The translations under genes were made by a program, and so were the position numbers. The notes below the pieces were generated by a model that was not told where the DNA came from, did no database searches, and saw nothing but the letters and a program-made list of their open reading frames with translations. DNA of 64,000 nt from Pyrenopolyporus hunteri (lineage: Eukaryota > Ascomycota > Sordariomycetes > Xylariales > Hypoxylaceae), in assembly GCA_902806595.1 (NCBI GenBank), contig CADCXC010000003.1, positions 2,356,001-2,420,000 on the forward strand, in the 5' to 3' direction. Within the stretch, counting starts at the first letter, position 1, and the number at the start of each line of letters is the position of its first letter. Positions 1 through 13,136 of this stretch are shown piece after piece.

Positions 1-1114
1 TGATCTCATAATTTGAGGCAACAGTAACTGGATTTAGGTGTGGTAATATTCAGGGGCTACATTTCCAGAGAACTATTTGTCAACTTGAGCATGCTCGTAG
101 AATCCCCATACTAACTATGTTATAAAGAAACCAATAATAGATGAAGATGAGGTCGCGCCACGACTACATAGACCCGGACAAAGTAGCCTAACATCTACGC
201 GCGGAGCGAGGTATGAACCACATCAAATATTCACCAGCATAAAATCCTAATAATCAGGCTCATATATGAAAACTGAGTGGCGTATTTAGGTGGTATTGAA
301 TGAAATTGTCATAGATCGGTAGGTGATAGTTAAGGGGATTGCTAACTTTGGTCTATTTCTCGACCTCTACTTCACCTAATCCTTTTCACCGGAAATGCGT
401 TATATAGGCACTCTGTTTCCTTACTGCAGTGTATAAACTGCCTGTCTATGATGTGATTTTGGAACAGGGGTGAGGGTGTAGAAGCGGCTCACTGGAGCTT
501 CGTAAGAATGCTCAACAGGTGACAACTGCTACCTGTCGATTGTTAGGCCCGGCAAATAGTTAAGCAGCCTAGAATAGCCCTTCGATAAGGACTTGAACAC
601 GCTAAGCGAAGGTGGGTGCCGACCAATTTATAACGGGTATTATTTGAATTCTAGCAATTATTTACTGAGTACAAAAGGGGCCGGCTGACTGACGCCTAGC
701 AAGACATTCCTGTTAGATGGACGGATGAACTTGGCAACTCCTATGTCTTAAAGGCTGCCTCATAAAACAGTAGACCAAGTACCTACCTAGGTAGGTAGGT
801 ACCTGCTAAAGAGCTTATTAGAGAAGTCTCTTTTCGGCAAGCATATAAGGGCACTGAGAAAAGCTCCTACAATGTAACATAATATTTAGCCTTAATAGCC
901 CGCCTCTGGCGTTTTATTAATTATTGCTACTAAGGATAAGCTTTTTCTTTTTCTATATAATAGTCTCTCAACTGAGAAACCAGAGTCTATAATAGGGTAA
1001 TACGAAAGAAAGATCATCCCTTCCGGGGTAGCGTTGACCAAGCCATCGCTAGAATCTATTTTCTAGAAATTCCAACATCTAACATCATAAGCACCTGAGT
1101 GCTGGGATGGGCGC
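1..1114. other. Intergenic, no gene seen
   Basis: AT-leaning spacer downstream of the ornithine decarboxylase gene. It holds the palindromic repeat ACCTACCTAGGTAGGTAGGT at about 782-801, a motif that recurs through the window. It presumably contains the ODC 3' UTR next to position 1115. I recognise no coding exon, tRNA or repeat family. The left end of the window may cut a larger spacer. Confidence 0.6.
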
Positions 1115-2528
1115 TTAGAGATCCATGAGAGCTCTGGCGCCGGGTTCGCTGCAGACGTAAATGACGTCGTGGCTGTCACTGAAACCGTTGAACTTGGTGG
1201 CCGAGCATTTGGTGTAGGCTCCCATGTCTTCGAAGTATAGCCAGTCACCAACGTCGAGTTCGTGGGGAAAACGGATGCTTTCGGTAATGCGGTCGATGCC
1301 ATCGCAAGTTGGTCCCCAAATCGAGTATTCAATACCAGCGCCAGCGCCCTCAGGCAGGCTATCAGCAAGAGAAGAATTGTAGAATGTCCGATTACCCGCA
1401 CGCAGCACCTTCGCGACAGGGTGCTGATGGTCGAACATGATGCTACTGAAGTTTCCATACAATCCGTCGTTGATATAAGCCATGTAGCTGGTCTCACCGG
1501 TGACCGGATTGTCAATGGTGCGGCGAGCTATGATGTTGCAAGCAATGGTGAATGCTGAGGAAACATAATAGCGACCGGGTTCAGCAATGATGTTGATATG
1601 CGGAGGGAAATACTCGTCTAGAGCATTGCGGAGAACGTGTGCCATGTCCTCGAAAGTATCGCCACTGAATCCTCCGCCGACATCGAGCGTTTTCAAATCA
1701 AAGCCGTGGGCATAGGCTTGCTTGAAGACAACTTCCGCGTCCTGGACGGCCTTTAGAAAGGCAAGGGGATCAGAAGCGCCAGAGCCCACGTGGAAGCTAA
1801 CGCCGACAACGTTAAGCCCAAGTTCTTTAGCGAGAGCTAGAAGTTCATCAGTGGAGTCTAGAGATGCGCCGAACTTGAGACTCAAGCGACATAGACTCGA
1901 CGAGTCGTCGGTCAAAATGCGCAAGAAAAGCTCAGCATCGGGGAAGAGCTTGGCAATTTTGCGCAGCTCGTCAGCGTTATCGAAAGTCATCTGCTTGACG
2001 CCTCGGTTGGCGACGTAGCGCACGTACGAGTTGGTCTTGCAGGGCTGCGCATAGATGATGCGAGATGGGTCAACACCCATGTTGAGTACCTGTTCAATCT
2101 CCGACTTGGAGGCACAATCGAAGCCGGTGCCCAATCCGGCGAGAAGCTGGATAACCTTGGGGTCCGGGTTGCACTTGACCGCTGCAGCAGAGGTTAGTAT
2201 GAGGTCTTCCAAGAAAAAAACCACGAGAGCTTCGGCGCTACGTACCATAGAACGGCTTCACGCGGGGAAGATTCTTCTTCCATCTCATGTGCTGGCGGTA
2301 GACCTCGCCAAGATCGCCCACGAAAAAGGTGTCCTCATCTCCTGGTTCACAAGACTCGTGGTCGATGCTCTCCACACGGTGGCGGAGAGCATCCCCAATT
2401 AGCTGTTTAGAAATCACGGCGCCATTATGCTGATGGTGGTGCTCAAGAAAGTAATTCTTGATAATAAAATGGTTATTATCAAAATGAGTCGGTGCGAAGC
2501 AGTCAACGGCAGCTGTTGCCATAACCAT
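1115..2528 (-). CDS. Ornithine decarboxylase
   Basis: Decarboxylates L-ornithine to putrescine, the first step of polyamine synthesis; a cytosolic PLP enzyme of alanine-racemase fold (fold type III). Two exons are inferred: 2528-2246 and 2181-1115, joined across a 64-nt intron with GTACGT donor, TACTAAC branch and CAG acceptor. The join restores KPFYAVKCNP, whose Lys97 is the PLP-binding lysine. Exon 2 carries the FHVGSG and DVGGGF loops, the EPGRY phosphate-binding motif and WGPTCDGID, with catalytic Cys near 387 acting across the dimer. The product is 449 aa, normal for fungal ODC. The first ATG is at 2528; the open frame continues upstream but only with a GTG. Fungal ODC is the N. crassa spe-1 product and is controlled by polyamines through antizyme and its leader; no symbol is assigned here. 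Confidence 0.96.
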
Positions 2529-3404
2529 ATCCCTCTTTTTTGGCGGTGGTGAGGGATACCGATCAAGGAGGTGACGAGGAAATCCGTGTAGGTCCGGTAG
2601 GGTATGGGATCTCACAGGGAGCTCAAGTAAGAGATTAAATACTATCCGAGCGGTAGAGTAGATAGTATTATATTAATTGTGAAAGTACCAGGAACGTGTT
2701 CCTCCGAGTAGATGTTAGGGGGGTCGAAAACGGTAGCTTCCTGATCCCGAAGCGATCTGACGAGGTCTCCTCGACTCTCCCTCGATTAGAGGAAGAACCT
2801 CAGAACTCGTCCTATGCGGCAGCTGATGGGGTGGGGAGAGAAACGGGGTGGGTTGGGAGTTGTTATCGGGCAAGATGGGCGCTTTGTTTCCTTTAGACGA
2901 CTTCAGCAGAAGTGGGTGGAGGAGGCCTCGAGTTGATGATATGGAAAGTCTTTCGCAGACTGAAATCTTGATCAGAGACGAAGTTCACGGCCGCGGGAGC
3001 CGTGGTAGCTGGATTGCCTTTGAGAAGACCAAAGGCAAGTCGAAACGGTTCGACGGGGGTTGGGAGATGGGGGAGGTATGCGATTCGCGGGTAGTAGAGT
3101 AGATTGGATCGAATTCTGCTGTTGATTGCGGGAGAGCTTGTACGGGTTTAAATAGCAAATTTATCCAAGACGACGCGACACGGAAAAGTCGCGAGGAAAG
3201 TGGCGGGATTGGGGTGCGTTGTATTGACTGTTTCTTGTCTACCTAGACCAGAAGGTATTGGGGGGAAGTGAGTAAAAAGAGAAGTTGAAAAAGTTTCCGA
3301 TGGGGGATGGTGGTGTTTGTTTTGTGTGTGCGTGTGTAAATTTAGGAAGACTTGGTATTAGAGAACCTACTAGCTAGGCTGTGGCGGGGCAAAATTTATG
3401 GAGA
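2529..3404 (-). promoter_or_regulatory. Long ATG-free region upstream of ODC
   Basis: Read on the minus strand, these 876 nt directly upstream of the ODC start contain no ATG at all. About 13 would be expected by chance at this base composition. The next ATG is near 3407. This is what a long, uORF-free 5' leader would look like. The length fits the family habit of long, regulated ODC leaders, but the transcription start cannot be seen and part may be promoter. On the plus strand it is rich in GGGAG/GGTGG purine runs, so the transcript would be pyrimidine-rich. Confidence 0.55.
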
Positions 3405-5880
3405 CATGTGATTGAGGTCATTCGCCTAATGTCAAGTACCTAGGTACGATACATAGCAGGTACGTACACCATGTAGGTAAACGCTGGACATTCGCTTCAA
3501 TCTCACCTACATGCAATGATGTTCACTACCCAGAATTATCGAGTTGCTAAAGGAAGTAGATATTTATAGCGTCAACGTACCCGAGTGTCCAAGTAAGTTG
3601 CAGTTGTGATACGGTAGGTTACGAATTAATATATCTGTCCGGGCGAATAATATCTAGAAGAAAATGCTGAAGATGATACACGTACGCAAAGTTGGAGAGG
3701 GAAAAGGTGAAACTAGGGAAATGAAATAAAAGGAAAAGAAACGCATAGCGCATCAATTTTCTGGTGAGTAGGTACCTAGGATAAAGGACTTGAGCTCGCA
3801 TGGTCGTAACGCAATACGCTTCTATAACTCTTTTCGGCTTGGCCTTGATTAAAAGTTCGAGCCTGTCCACCCTGAGGTAAGGTAAGGTACTGCCATGTAT
3901 ACCATACGAGATGGGTACATACTAGCTCCGGGGTTACGTCTTCGTGGGCATCCGCCTCATCATAGCTGTAGTACCTACATGTATAGGGTAGGTAGGTACA
4001 GGTAGGTACCTAGGTAGGTATGTATAACAGCCATAAGTGAGGTTAAGGTACCTAGGTAATGTATGTGAAAGTACGACTGACTATATGAAGTGTAACGTAT
4101 AGTCAATTCCTTATCCGGTAGAGACATAAGCTCACTTCGGGTTAGGTAGGCTGGTTGCGAGTTTTGCGGTTCAAGCAAAGAAAATTTTTTTCCTGCGCCA
4201 AATAGACAATTAAACAGCTGAAAAGAAACACTCAAATTTCCTGACCGCAACTCGGAACATGGGCCATCTGTGCCCACTACCTACCCGTACTCAGTATATG
4301 ATTAGCCATTGATTCAAGCCGAAGAGGGGAACGGGACGTTGCATTAATCGTTTTCGATGGCCGGCATATTATCCCTCGACAATTTTAATCGACTGTGTTA
4401 TGCACCATGGGGCACGAAGTTGATAACATCGACGTCTAACCTGCCTCAGGTAGGCATGCACCTATACTGTGTAATGCTCGACTGGACCTGGGATGCGCGC
4501 GTCCCATGGTTCGGTCTGATAGTAGATCGAGATTAGCCTGTTTGCCCAATTGCGACCAGAATCCTTATGATCATGGCCAATATGTCTGACGGCGCGTTGT
4601 AAATTCAGTCTCTCGCCGCCGTCGTTCACTTGGTCGAGTGTCGACTCTGATATGCGAGGGTCTTGCTGCAACGCACCCTTTACTACGTAGCACCTCCGGT
4701 GTGTTGGAGATCTACGGTTGCAATATTTGCACATTGCCCCTGACAGGATTGGCCAACAATCTTCGCCCGCCAGCTTCGCGATCCAACCACAGCAATTACG
4801 CGGGCAGGGTATTGCTTCTAGAAGACGACACGGACAGTGGCCTGTAGCCGCACTCGCCGTCACGCGCCCCTTTTGGCGTAGCATTGATCAATATCGTCGA
4901 CAGCGACACTACCCCAACCAAGACCGGTAGAAAAGCTTGATTGCGAATCACCGTCAATCAGAGGAGACGACGCTCATTCGAGCTGCAGTGCGACAGCGCA
5001 ACCGGAACGGTTGGCCAGCGGAGCACGAAGGGTGTGTTGGAGAGACGCATCCGGTGTTATTAATAAGACCTTAGATGCCAGCGGCGCCGGGTTCTGCAGG
5101 TTCTGATGTTTTGGGCGAGTGAGGAGGGAGACCAAGGCCTGATAGGGCTCGACAAGACATGATAGGGCAGAACAGCAGAACATGGGAAAAATGATCGATC
5201 AGCTTGGGAACTTCTCGGGCCGTCGATCTATTTAGACCCAATCCAGCCTAGTCGTCAAAATCCCTCTCGTCGTCATTCCCCAATGTCACCTCCATTCAAT
5301 TGGTACCTCATATAGGCGAGAGGTACCGTACATTGATGTATGTAGGTACATATTGTAGGTACATATGGATGTCGATATCCTCCAACGCTCCCGCCATTGC
5401 CCGCCTCCTAATTAGTTGAGCTACGCCCGGGGACGTACATAGCCTTATATATTGACATGAAACAGGTACACATACTCTACTGCAAGTATGTACATGTAAG
5501 TACAGATATCCATGGATGCGGTTACATGTACGCAGGTGCGTATCTACCTACATGTACCTAGGTAAGTACCCATGTCCCCAAGCAAGGTATAGTACAATAC
5601 AATCCGAACGGGTTCAACTTATTTTCTTTCTCTCCAGTCTCCAGTCTCCAGTTCTTTTAAGCCAATCATCTTCCCTCACCCAACTTCGCTTCTATCATCC
5701 TCCCCATCCTCCAGATCATCGATGGATCAGTCATCGCCATAAGAACAGCACAACCTACACCCTCCAACCCATCAACTACCTAGGTACTGAACCATAGCTT
5801 TGGCTCTTCCGTGACGCTCCCTAATATGCAATATAGAGTCGGCATTAAGCCCGGGCCGAAGCATTTTTCTAATACACGTC
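3405..5880. other. Gene-poor spacer with CCTAGG palindromes
   Basis: No gene recognised. It holds several copies of the GTACCTAGGTAC / GGTAGGTACCTAGGTAGG palindromic repeat, at about 3438, 3772, 3985-4022, 4047 and 5545-5570. Short open frames occur (for example 140 codons on the minus strand at 4462-4884), but they show no family motif and no splice-linked partners. The stretch 4480-5200 is more GC-balanced than its flanks and could be a decayed gene; I could not identify it. Confidence 0.5.
3985..4022. repeat. GTAGGTAC/CCTAGG palindromic repeat cluster
   Basis: Dense cluster of GTAGGTAC and CCTAGG units, one of the longest of more than twenty similar copies. Others lie near 782, 5545, 7178, 24380, 24588, 28756, 36903, 37541, 37950, 46918, 51206, 53388, 57060, 57503, 57570, 59752 and 62474. 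All the copies I noted lie between genes. The core CCTAGG is self-complementary, so single strands could fold. Function unknown. Confidence 0.7.
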
Positions 5881-8800
5881 GAAAGCGACGTGACCCCCGA
5901 AGTCTCGCTTGAATCTAGGAGCAACTTATCAAGGCTCACGTATCAGAATGGTACTGACAATCCGTGGAAAAAGCCCGACAAACTACTCCCATTTTTATCT
6001 AAAATTGAGCCGAGAGCCTTGTAGCCTCCAAAGTCCGCTATCATATCGAAAAGCCCTTGCTAAGCGCCAAATGTTGCCGCCTAACTTGATCCCAATTAAA
6101 CGTTGCTCAGCCACAACTGTGACGGAGATATACAATGAGCCCTGGAATTGACACCGATTGAGTCATATCCCAAAGAAAATGTGCTTGGCCTTGCTGAGGT
6201 ACAACGGATTTTCCTCGATAACGCCTAAGATACGAAGATCCTGGATTATCTAGCTCGGTAGAGCCGAGGTGACACCTGGTGGGACATCACTTCGGGTGCC
6301 GACTTGACGAATTTCATTCTTGCCATACTGTAGTGGAGCTCGGCGGCGCAACTAATCTTCGAATAAGGTTTCTCCCCTGGCAATTAATCTCTGCACGAGG
6401 ATTGCAATCAATGGCCGCTTTCTGCGGCTCATATCTACCGGCGCCTCTCCCGCACAGGAGGAGCTCGGGGTTCGCAGTACATTACCCACTAGATTGTTAC
6501 GAGCGTCCTTGCGGGGAATACGAGGATCCGAACAACCCGGTTATAGAAACCGACTGTGTATCTCATTCTTCGAGATGCGTATACAGGATGCGATCAATGT
6601 GATATACAACGCGGGCACACCTACTACATCCGACCTCGCAGATTGAAGCTAAGGCTAGATGAGTTATGTTGCAGTCAGATGAGTTCAACTCCCCGCTCTT
6701 CCACTATCTAGCTTATAACCGTAGGACGCGTCCTCCGACCAATGGCAGGGTAATTGCAGAAAGCGGGCTTCTAGTTCTGGCTATGGCCCTCAATTCAGAC
6801 CGAGGATTGTCATCTGAATCCTTTAGTATAAGACAGTCCCAATGAATACGCATCCAGTAGTCGGCAGTTGACGAGGAGTTACGCCACCCCCAACGTCTAC
6901 TACATTTAATTTGTGCTATAGTTACACGGCATCTTGCTTATTTTTCTCTCCCCGTTTAAGCGGCCCAGCTAGCCCGCAGTCTCATCGAATTTCGCGACCC
7001 CTAAACTCATAGCTCATTTAAGTACCGCCTGACGGCAGCGACCGGCGCATTTCTTTCCGCCATTTAACACCTATTAATGAAGCAAGATCAACGGTCCGCG
7101 TTTGTTTCTACTTCAGTCCGTAGAACCCTGGATTAACATAAGTCTATGTTGAGAAAGTTTGTTATCAATGAACTCCATACCTACCTACCTAGAAAACCAT
7201 AGGTTGTATTCTACGAATCTTTAATATAGCGCCTGCTTTTAAGGGTGTCCCGTTGTATATAGGTAGCATACGGCTGTTAATATAAGAGCCGGGCTTCCCC
7301 TCGATGCCCTAAAAATTACATCAAGAGACAAACCATTCACTTCATCCAACAGAACAGCTGTTTGCCGTAATGAGTTCCTGGTTATCCAGTAGACGTCCGG
7401 TACAACCCAAAACGCTTGATGAGAGGATAGGCCATGCTGCAGCCGTAATAGACCCGGGCGATCAAGCTCCAACACAGGTGTTCCGGCTTTCCGAAATAGG
7501 AAGAAGTGAGCAATATATGAGAGGAGTGTCCATCGGCTGCATCTTATAACGGTACACCCACAACTGTAAGGATGTAAAATGTAAGATACAAAAGGTCTAA
7601 CGTCTTCATGGAGCGATTTTGGAGTGAGCCAGTTACAAAAAAAAAAAAAAAAATCGAAACTTCTTTGATTCTATTCGAATTGGCGATTGTTCAAGTTTCG
7701 GAAGATTGATGTGCATGTTCTATGTAATTCGTCTGCGTAAATAGCTAACGTTCGTTCCGGCCCGGCGAACGAGCCTTCAGGCTAGCCGCGCCCATTCAGT
7801 TTCAACATCTCGCCACCCTTTCTCCTTAAATAAACAGTTTTTAGGGATTCGAATATACAGGATATACGTAAGCGACAACCAAGTGAAACACAGTAAAAAA
7901 GCACAATTTATTATATGAGAATTTAAGATTCCTATTAAGTCCCATACCAGACAAAAAAAAGCATCTCTGACAGCTACTTGCTAATAAACACGACAATAGT
8001 GCCCTTAGCATTCACACATGTTAAGCATTGCTGAAGATTAATTTCGTAGAGTTTAACAACCGGATAGGGTATAAAGAATAATATATCGAAACAATGGTAA
8101 ATAAAAAGTGATGTCAATATAGGTACCCCTGAGTGCCATGTACGAGGAAAATATACAAACGTCGAGCTACCATTATCAATGCTCAGTTCAGAGATAAATG
8201 CAAGAGTTATCACCCTCGAGTCCTGTCTATATTCAAATAACTCTTCTCGAATCTCGTGCCACGCGTGTCTTTCAATCCTCATAGCTGCGTCCGCGCCGAT
8301 ACCCCGGGAACTAACTATCCTAACTACCCCTTTCACCGCAACCCGCTGTGATGGTCCGGGCGAAGCTAGAATACCAAGGCGCGGCAAAGTCCTGAGAGGA
8401 CCGAGCATGACTGATGGAATAAAGGTTTGATTACTTTGCCGAGTGATTGTAAACTAAGTTTTACTACGTGCTGAGCGCCCTTTGAAGAGTCGTTTGACGG
8501 AGCGTCTCGACCTATTTATTTACACACAAACCAAGTATGTAACCTAACTTTGTGTTTCAGTAAGGCCCGTGGGTTCACTAACGCCATTCAATATTTTTTC
8601 TACACTTAATAGTTATTTACCTTTCACTACCGACTCCTAGAAAAGTCAAGTAATTATAAATTCTAGGTATGGGCATGGGCCCCTCGTGAAGTCATTTCTA
8701 GACCGCCCATTTTGTCGTTCGGTCGTTCCCCGATCGAGTTGAGTGTATGTGAGAGCAAAGCCATCCAGAGCTCATATAAAAATTTTAACAATACTACATA

Positions 8801-10097
8801 AAAGATAACTCCTGATGTTTTAATTGGTTTAGGGCCTCTAGAACCTCGACTATCAGCTTAGAGTGTGGTGGGATTTAGATCGGGTTGGAAGCGGGGATCG
8901 AAAGCTTAGGTCAACGACAACATTTCTAAAATCGGTTGTTGCGGTATAGTGTGATTTCCTTAGCTTGTTGACTAGCTCCTCTTATGCTTTTTATGAAGAA
9001 AATTTTCTAAATTCTTATTGAGGTTTAATGTGTTATTTCTCATCGTCGAGACTATCGGAACGGGAATACGTATAAGTATTACGTATCACTTGTAAGGTAC
9101 TGTCTAATGCGGCGGCAATTACTTACTATTAATATAGAAATACATGGCGTTTAAATGTGCGCGTGAGATATCAAAGGGAGAAAGTAGCGATAAGTTATGA
9201 CTTGCTTGTACCCGTCCATGGCGTCGTCGCCATCCATAAGGGCGCCCGGGCCATGGCTCTAACGACGCTTGTGACCAACTACAGCGAGTCGCTCAGAGAC
9301 GTCTATTGTGGAGTCGTTAATACGGATGATAGGGACCGCAAGAATAGTCTAACAATATAATTTCGACACCAATGACCGTACTGGTGGAAAGGCTATGATC
9401 TAGATCACCTGAATGCTGTCTGGGGGAAGGCTGTTGAAGAGAAGTGTCATGGAAATTTCTATGATCTAGTTAGGAGAGATGTTGAAACAACCTACCATAA
9501 TAAGTATAGATTAACAATATATATGGAATGGAGTACTTTGCATCTGCGGAGGAATGCACAGGCCAGCTGTGAGCTAAGATGTATGAATTCCTGATAAAAC
9601 ACGCCCCGTCTCGAGTACGTGTGTAAGTTGAGTGGCTGGCTGGGTATACCGGTCGGTGAAGTACTAGCTGTAGCAGAATAAAATTATTTTGTCCTGCTGC
9701 CTAGAATCAGCATGTACTCTGTTCTATAGTCCGGAGTTCCAAAGCTGAGGAATCCGGGTCTGAAAGAACGAGCATGGGTGGGTTCTCGTATCCGATAACC
9801 CCTTACGAGGCATCGTCAAACAGCCCCCACCTCAAAGATCTTGATCTCGCGTCTTGTGGTGGTCTCCATGCTATGGTGGAAGTCCCTCGTGAGAAACTCC
9901 AAGCAAGAAGACGTATCGTATCTGGACGCTGGGGTAATCCGTACATATCCGGCTGTGACCGACTACTGTGGCATCGGGATGGGTTTGGGCTAGAGTCGTC
10001 GGGATTATATACAACTAGTCTAGTAAGTTAGAGAAGGGTATATGCACAGTAATGTACAGATGCTTAATACACTAGCTGTTGAGCCGAACTTCCGTCG
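5881..10097. other. Gene-poor region, possibly decayed sequence
   Basis: Over 4 kb between the ODC region and the 3' end of the presequence protease gene, without a recognisable gene. Short open frames at 6279-6602 (+), 7974-8408 (-) and 9774-10031 (+) carry no motif I can name and show no intron-joined continuation. A 17-A homopolymer lies at 7637-7653, and a CTACCTACCTAG repeat near 7178. Composition is mixed and shows no extreme RIP signature. It may hold degraded genes or non-coding RNA, neither of which I can support. Confidence 0.45.
7637..7653 (+). repeat. Homopolymeric A run (17 nt)
   Basis: Seventeen consecutive A residues inside the gene-poor region. This could be the tail of an old retroposed sequence, but no element body or target-site duplication is recognised, so it is recorded only as a simple repeat. 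Confidence 0.8.
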
Positions 10098-13000
10098 TTA
10101 CTCGTCACCATTTACGTTTATCTCGTTCACATTCCAGGTCTCATCAACCCAGTCTTGTTTCTTCCCAAGGAAAGCAAGTCGTTCTTCCCCTTTTGCTAAG
10201 GCGTCGACGATGTACTTCTGAGCCACCTCGCGGACTTGGTCCTTCGAAACATCCAAGAGTTGCTCGCGCCTCTTCTGCTGCATCTCATGCGTAACGCCGG
10301 ACATGAACCGGAGCATGCCCTCCGCACTTACAGATTTGGGGGCGTCAACACCCTGGAATACCGATATTTTGGCCTCCTCGAGGTCCCGGTCCGACCATTT
10401 CTTGTCGACCGCCCATCGACCGGCATTCTTCATGATAGAAAGGGTGTTTTGTGGGTTTGGATCTCGGTATGAGTAGAAGCCAAAAATTCCTTCAAGACCC
10501 TTCATATAAGCGCCACCTCCGTAAGCGCCACCTTTCTCACGAATTTCATGATGAAGATGTTTGTGAGTCAAGAGTTGCGCTAGGATCTGGAGTGGTGCGC
10601 CTTGCGGCGACGTATAGGACGAGGTCGGGAGTGCAAGGCAACCATAGTAGACTTGGTAGGGGAGAGGGAAGAATGCCTTGATGTCTCTCGTAAGTGTCGG
10701 CTTCCCGACGGCCGGAAATTTGATAGCATCAGTTGGTCGAGATGCCATAAACTGGGATAGTGCGGTAGAGTTGGCCTGAGCACTGTCGGCGCCGCACGTT
10801 AACGCCGTACGGATATTATTACCGGCCAACGCAAACCGTTGAATCTGTTTGAGTTTCTCGATTATGTCTTCGAATTGATCGGATTCCGGTCGCCCGGCTA
10901 GTGACGTGATGAGTTTCACCTGAGACAGGCCACTCACTTGCTCAGAAAGATACGCATCGCGTGTTAAGCCGGACTCAGCATATCTTCGGGCATAGGCGTG
11001 GCCAGATGAAGCAATGTCATTAACAACACCATCGGCTGCGGCTTCGAGTAGTTGCCTTATCCGAAGAGCTGCCTCCGGACTGTCAAAGTTGGTTTCTAAG
11101 ATAAGCTTGCGCAGCAGATCAAACATCTCGGGCACGTTCCGGTCAAGGGCTGTACCCCTGAGAAGAATGCCCTCGGAGGCCTGGCGGAAATCGGTCGGCG
11201 ACGCGGTTGACAGGTAACTAACGGATATGCCTCCCGTCTTCAGCTTGATCTGATCCTCTAATTGCTCCATGGTCATATCCTTCGTCCCCAGTCGCATGAT
11301 GGAATCCGTAAATAGTGGAATTAAGGCCCGTAGTTCGTCCGGCAAGTTTTCAAACGTATTGATCGCCCGGAAGTAGGTGAGACCGTTTGTAGGAGCTTCG
11401 TGCCATTGGATAGTGGTGCCGTGGGCCACTTCATCCCTTATTATAACGGGCTCTTTCTGCCTTGGGATATCCTTGACATGAACGGTCGGTAAGCAACTTA
11501 GGTCTTCCGAGGTCGACTTGCTTTGCTCCACGAGTAGATCAAGTTCTCTCTTCTCGAAAAACTTTCTCGCTTCTTCCTCCCCGCCAGCTTCTCGAGTGGC
11601 CTCTAAGATCTTTGCTGCGAGCCTGTCCTCCTCTTCCTTGGAGACTTCCAGGCCGTATGTTTCCGAAGGAGCCATCGTAAACGTGAGTGTGTTGTCGTTT
11701 AAAATGTACTTATCCATCAGCCCCTCGAGGTAGTTCCCTTGGGCGAGTTTGGCTTCAAATGCTGCAACTGTATCATTCCACGCTAGGGAATCGAAGGGGT
11801 CGGTACCGGAGAACCACTTTCCCTTTAGACGATGCAGCACCGAAAGCCCAAAATTGGCTGTTTTATGCTTCAGGCTTAACTCAAGCTGATGGAGATATCC
11901 GTCAATCTTTGTTCTCTCGAATCCCTTGTCGCGAACGTCGCGGAGTATCTTTTGCACCTCGTCCTTAACCTTTTCTACGTTAGGTTGCTGGACTCCAGTC
12001 AACCCAATGGAGAAAATCGCCGTGGCCGCTGACCCGTCATAGCCGGAATTCGGACTCCAATCTGTACCCAGACCGCTTTCAATGAGCCCCTTGTAAAGCG
12101 GCGATCCATAGCCGTCCATGAGGAGAGACGAGAGGAGTGCCATAGAAAAGGATTCTAACACATCGCTGGTATCACCCGCAATCCACGATATCGATGTTTT
12201 ATATTGTTTATCTGGGTCAGCAAGGGGGTCTATCGGTCCAAACACCGTCACGGCACGCGGTCCCCCGCTGAGGTCTATCGGCTTTTTGTGCTCTATATCT
12301 GCCTGAATCTTTTCGAAAGCGCTCATTTGAGCGTCAACTTCTTTTAGATGGTCGGCTAATGGCATATCACCGTAGGTTATTAACTTTGCGTTGCTAGGGT
12401 GGTAGTGCTCAGCATGGAATCGGCGCAGTTGCTCGTAAGTCAGGTCCGTGATTTTTTGCGGGTCGCCCCCTGAATTGTTGATATCGGGGAAGATATGATC
12501 CTGGAAACGAATGTAGAAGAGGTAGCCGGCATCGGACATCTGTCCCTTCATTTCGTTGTAGACGACGCCCTTGAAGACGAGCTTGCTATTCCGAGCGTCA
12601 GACTGCCCATCATTTCCCTCCACTCTAGGGTTTTCTGGACCGATGCGCCAGCCTTCCTGTGTAAAATCTGTCTCTTTTAACAACGGGTGGAGAGTCGCAT
12701 CGAGATATACGGACATGAGATTCTTGAAGTCTTGAGCGTTGGTTGTGGCAAAGGGGTAGTAGGTGTGGTCGGAAGCAGTGAAGGCGTTCATGAAGTTGGA
12801 GAGCGTTCTCGGCAGCATCTTAAAGAAGGGATCCCGTATAGGGTATTTCTGGCTTCCACATAACGTCGTGTGCTCGAGGATGTGCGGGACACCCGTGTCA
12901 TCGGGCGGGTTTGTCTTGAAGCCGATTGAGAATACATTGTTGCTATCATCTCGGGCGATGTGTAGGTAGTCCGCGCCGGTCTTATCGTGCCGGAGGTGTA

Positions 13001-13136
13001 GTGCGGTTAGCTCGAGCTCCGGTACGTGCTTTGTTCTTAACAAAGTGAAGCCATGGAGCTTCTCGCCGGGTTTTGGGTATTGAGATAGCTCCGTCACGGC
13101 TTTCCTGGCGACACCTTTCACCGCATTGCGCAACAT
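10098..13136 (-). CDS. cym1: Mitochondrial presequence protease (Cym1/PreP, M16C)
   Basis: Zinc metalloprotease of the matrix that degrades cleaved targeting presequences and other short unstructured peptides. Single exon, 1012 aa, the usual length for Cym1/PreP. The inverted zinc motif HxxEH appears as HILEH at residues 85-89, followed by [10 protein letters not shown], with the family's [10 protein letters not shown] stretch further on. Four M16 domains are implied by the length, and the C-terminal half keeps the [12 protein letters not shown] glycine-rich segment. The N-terminus, [16 protein letters not shown], is basic and amphipathic as a mitochondrial presequence should be. The open frame runs seven codons further upstream, but only from a TTG, so I chose the ATG at 13136. 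No intron is needed. Confidence 0.96.
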   Translation of the reverse strand: MLRNAVKGVARKAVTELSQYPKPGEKLHGFTLLRTKHVPELELTALHLRHDKTGADYLHIARDDSNNVFSIGFKTNPPDDTGVPHILEHTTLCGSQKYPIRDPFFKMLPRTLSNFMNAFTASDHTYYPFATTNAQDFKNLMSVYLDATLHPLLKETDFTQEGWRIGPENPRVEGNDGQSDARNSKLVFKGVVYNEMKGQMSDAGYLFYIRFQDHIFPDINNSGGDPQKITDLTYEQLRRFHAEHYHPSNAKLITYGDMPLADHLKEVDAQMSAFEKIQADIEHKKPIDLSGGPRAVTVFGPIDPLADPDKQYKTSISWIAGDTSDVLESFSMALLSSLLMDGYGSPLYKGLIESGLGTDWSPNSGYDGSAATAIFSIGLTGVQQPNVEKVKDEVQKILRDVRDKGFERTKIDGYLHQLELSLKHKTANFGLSVLHRLKGKWFSGTDPFDSLAWNDTVAAFEAKLAQGNYLEGLMDKYILNDNTLTFTMAPSETYGLEVSKEEEDRLAAKILEATREAGGEEEARKFFEKRELDLLVEQSKSTSEDLSCLPTVHVKDIPRQKEPVIIRDEVAHGTTIQWHEAPTNGLTYFRAINTFENLPDELRALIPLFTDSIMRLGTKDMTMEQLEDQIKLKTGGISVSYLSTASPTDFRQASEGILLRGTALDRNVPEMFDLLRKLILETNFDSPEAALRIRQLLEAAADGVVNDIASSGHAYARRYAESGLTRDAYLSEQVSGLSQVKLITSLAGRPESDQFEDIIEKLKQIQRFALAGNNIRTALTCGADSAQANSTALSQFMASRPTDAIKFPAVGKPTLTRDIKAFFPLPYQVYYGCLALPTSSYTSPQGAPLQILAQLLTHKHLHHEIREKGGAYGGGAYMKGLEGIFGFYSYRDPNPQNTLSIMKNAGRWAVDKKWSDRDLEEAKISVFQGVDAPKSVSAEGMLRFMSGVTHEMQQKRREQLLDVSKDQVREVAQKYIVDALAKGEERLAFLGKKQDWVDETWNVNEINVNGDE

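Noticed and set aside
4462..4884. 140-codon minus-strand frame with several cysteines
   Set aside because: Cysteine spacing does not match a zinc knuckle or other known fold; no supporting context.
6279..6602. 107-codon plus-strand frame in the gene-poor region
   Set aside because: Considered as a decayed gene fragment, but no recognisable domain in any frame.
7974..8408. 144-codon minus-strand frame
   Set aside because: No family motif, isolated, and it lacks splice-linked neighbours; cannot be told from chance.
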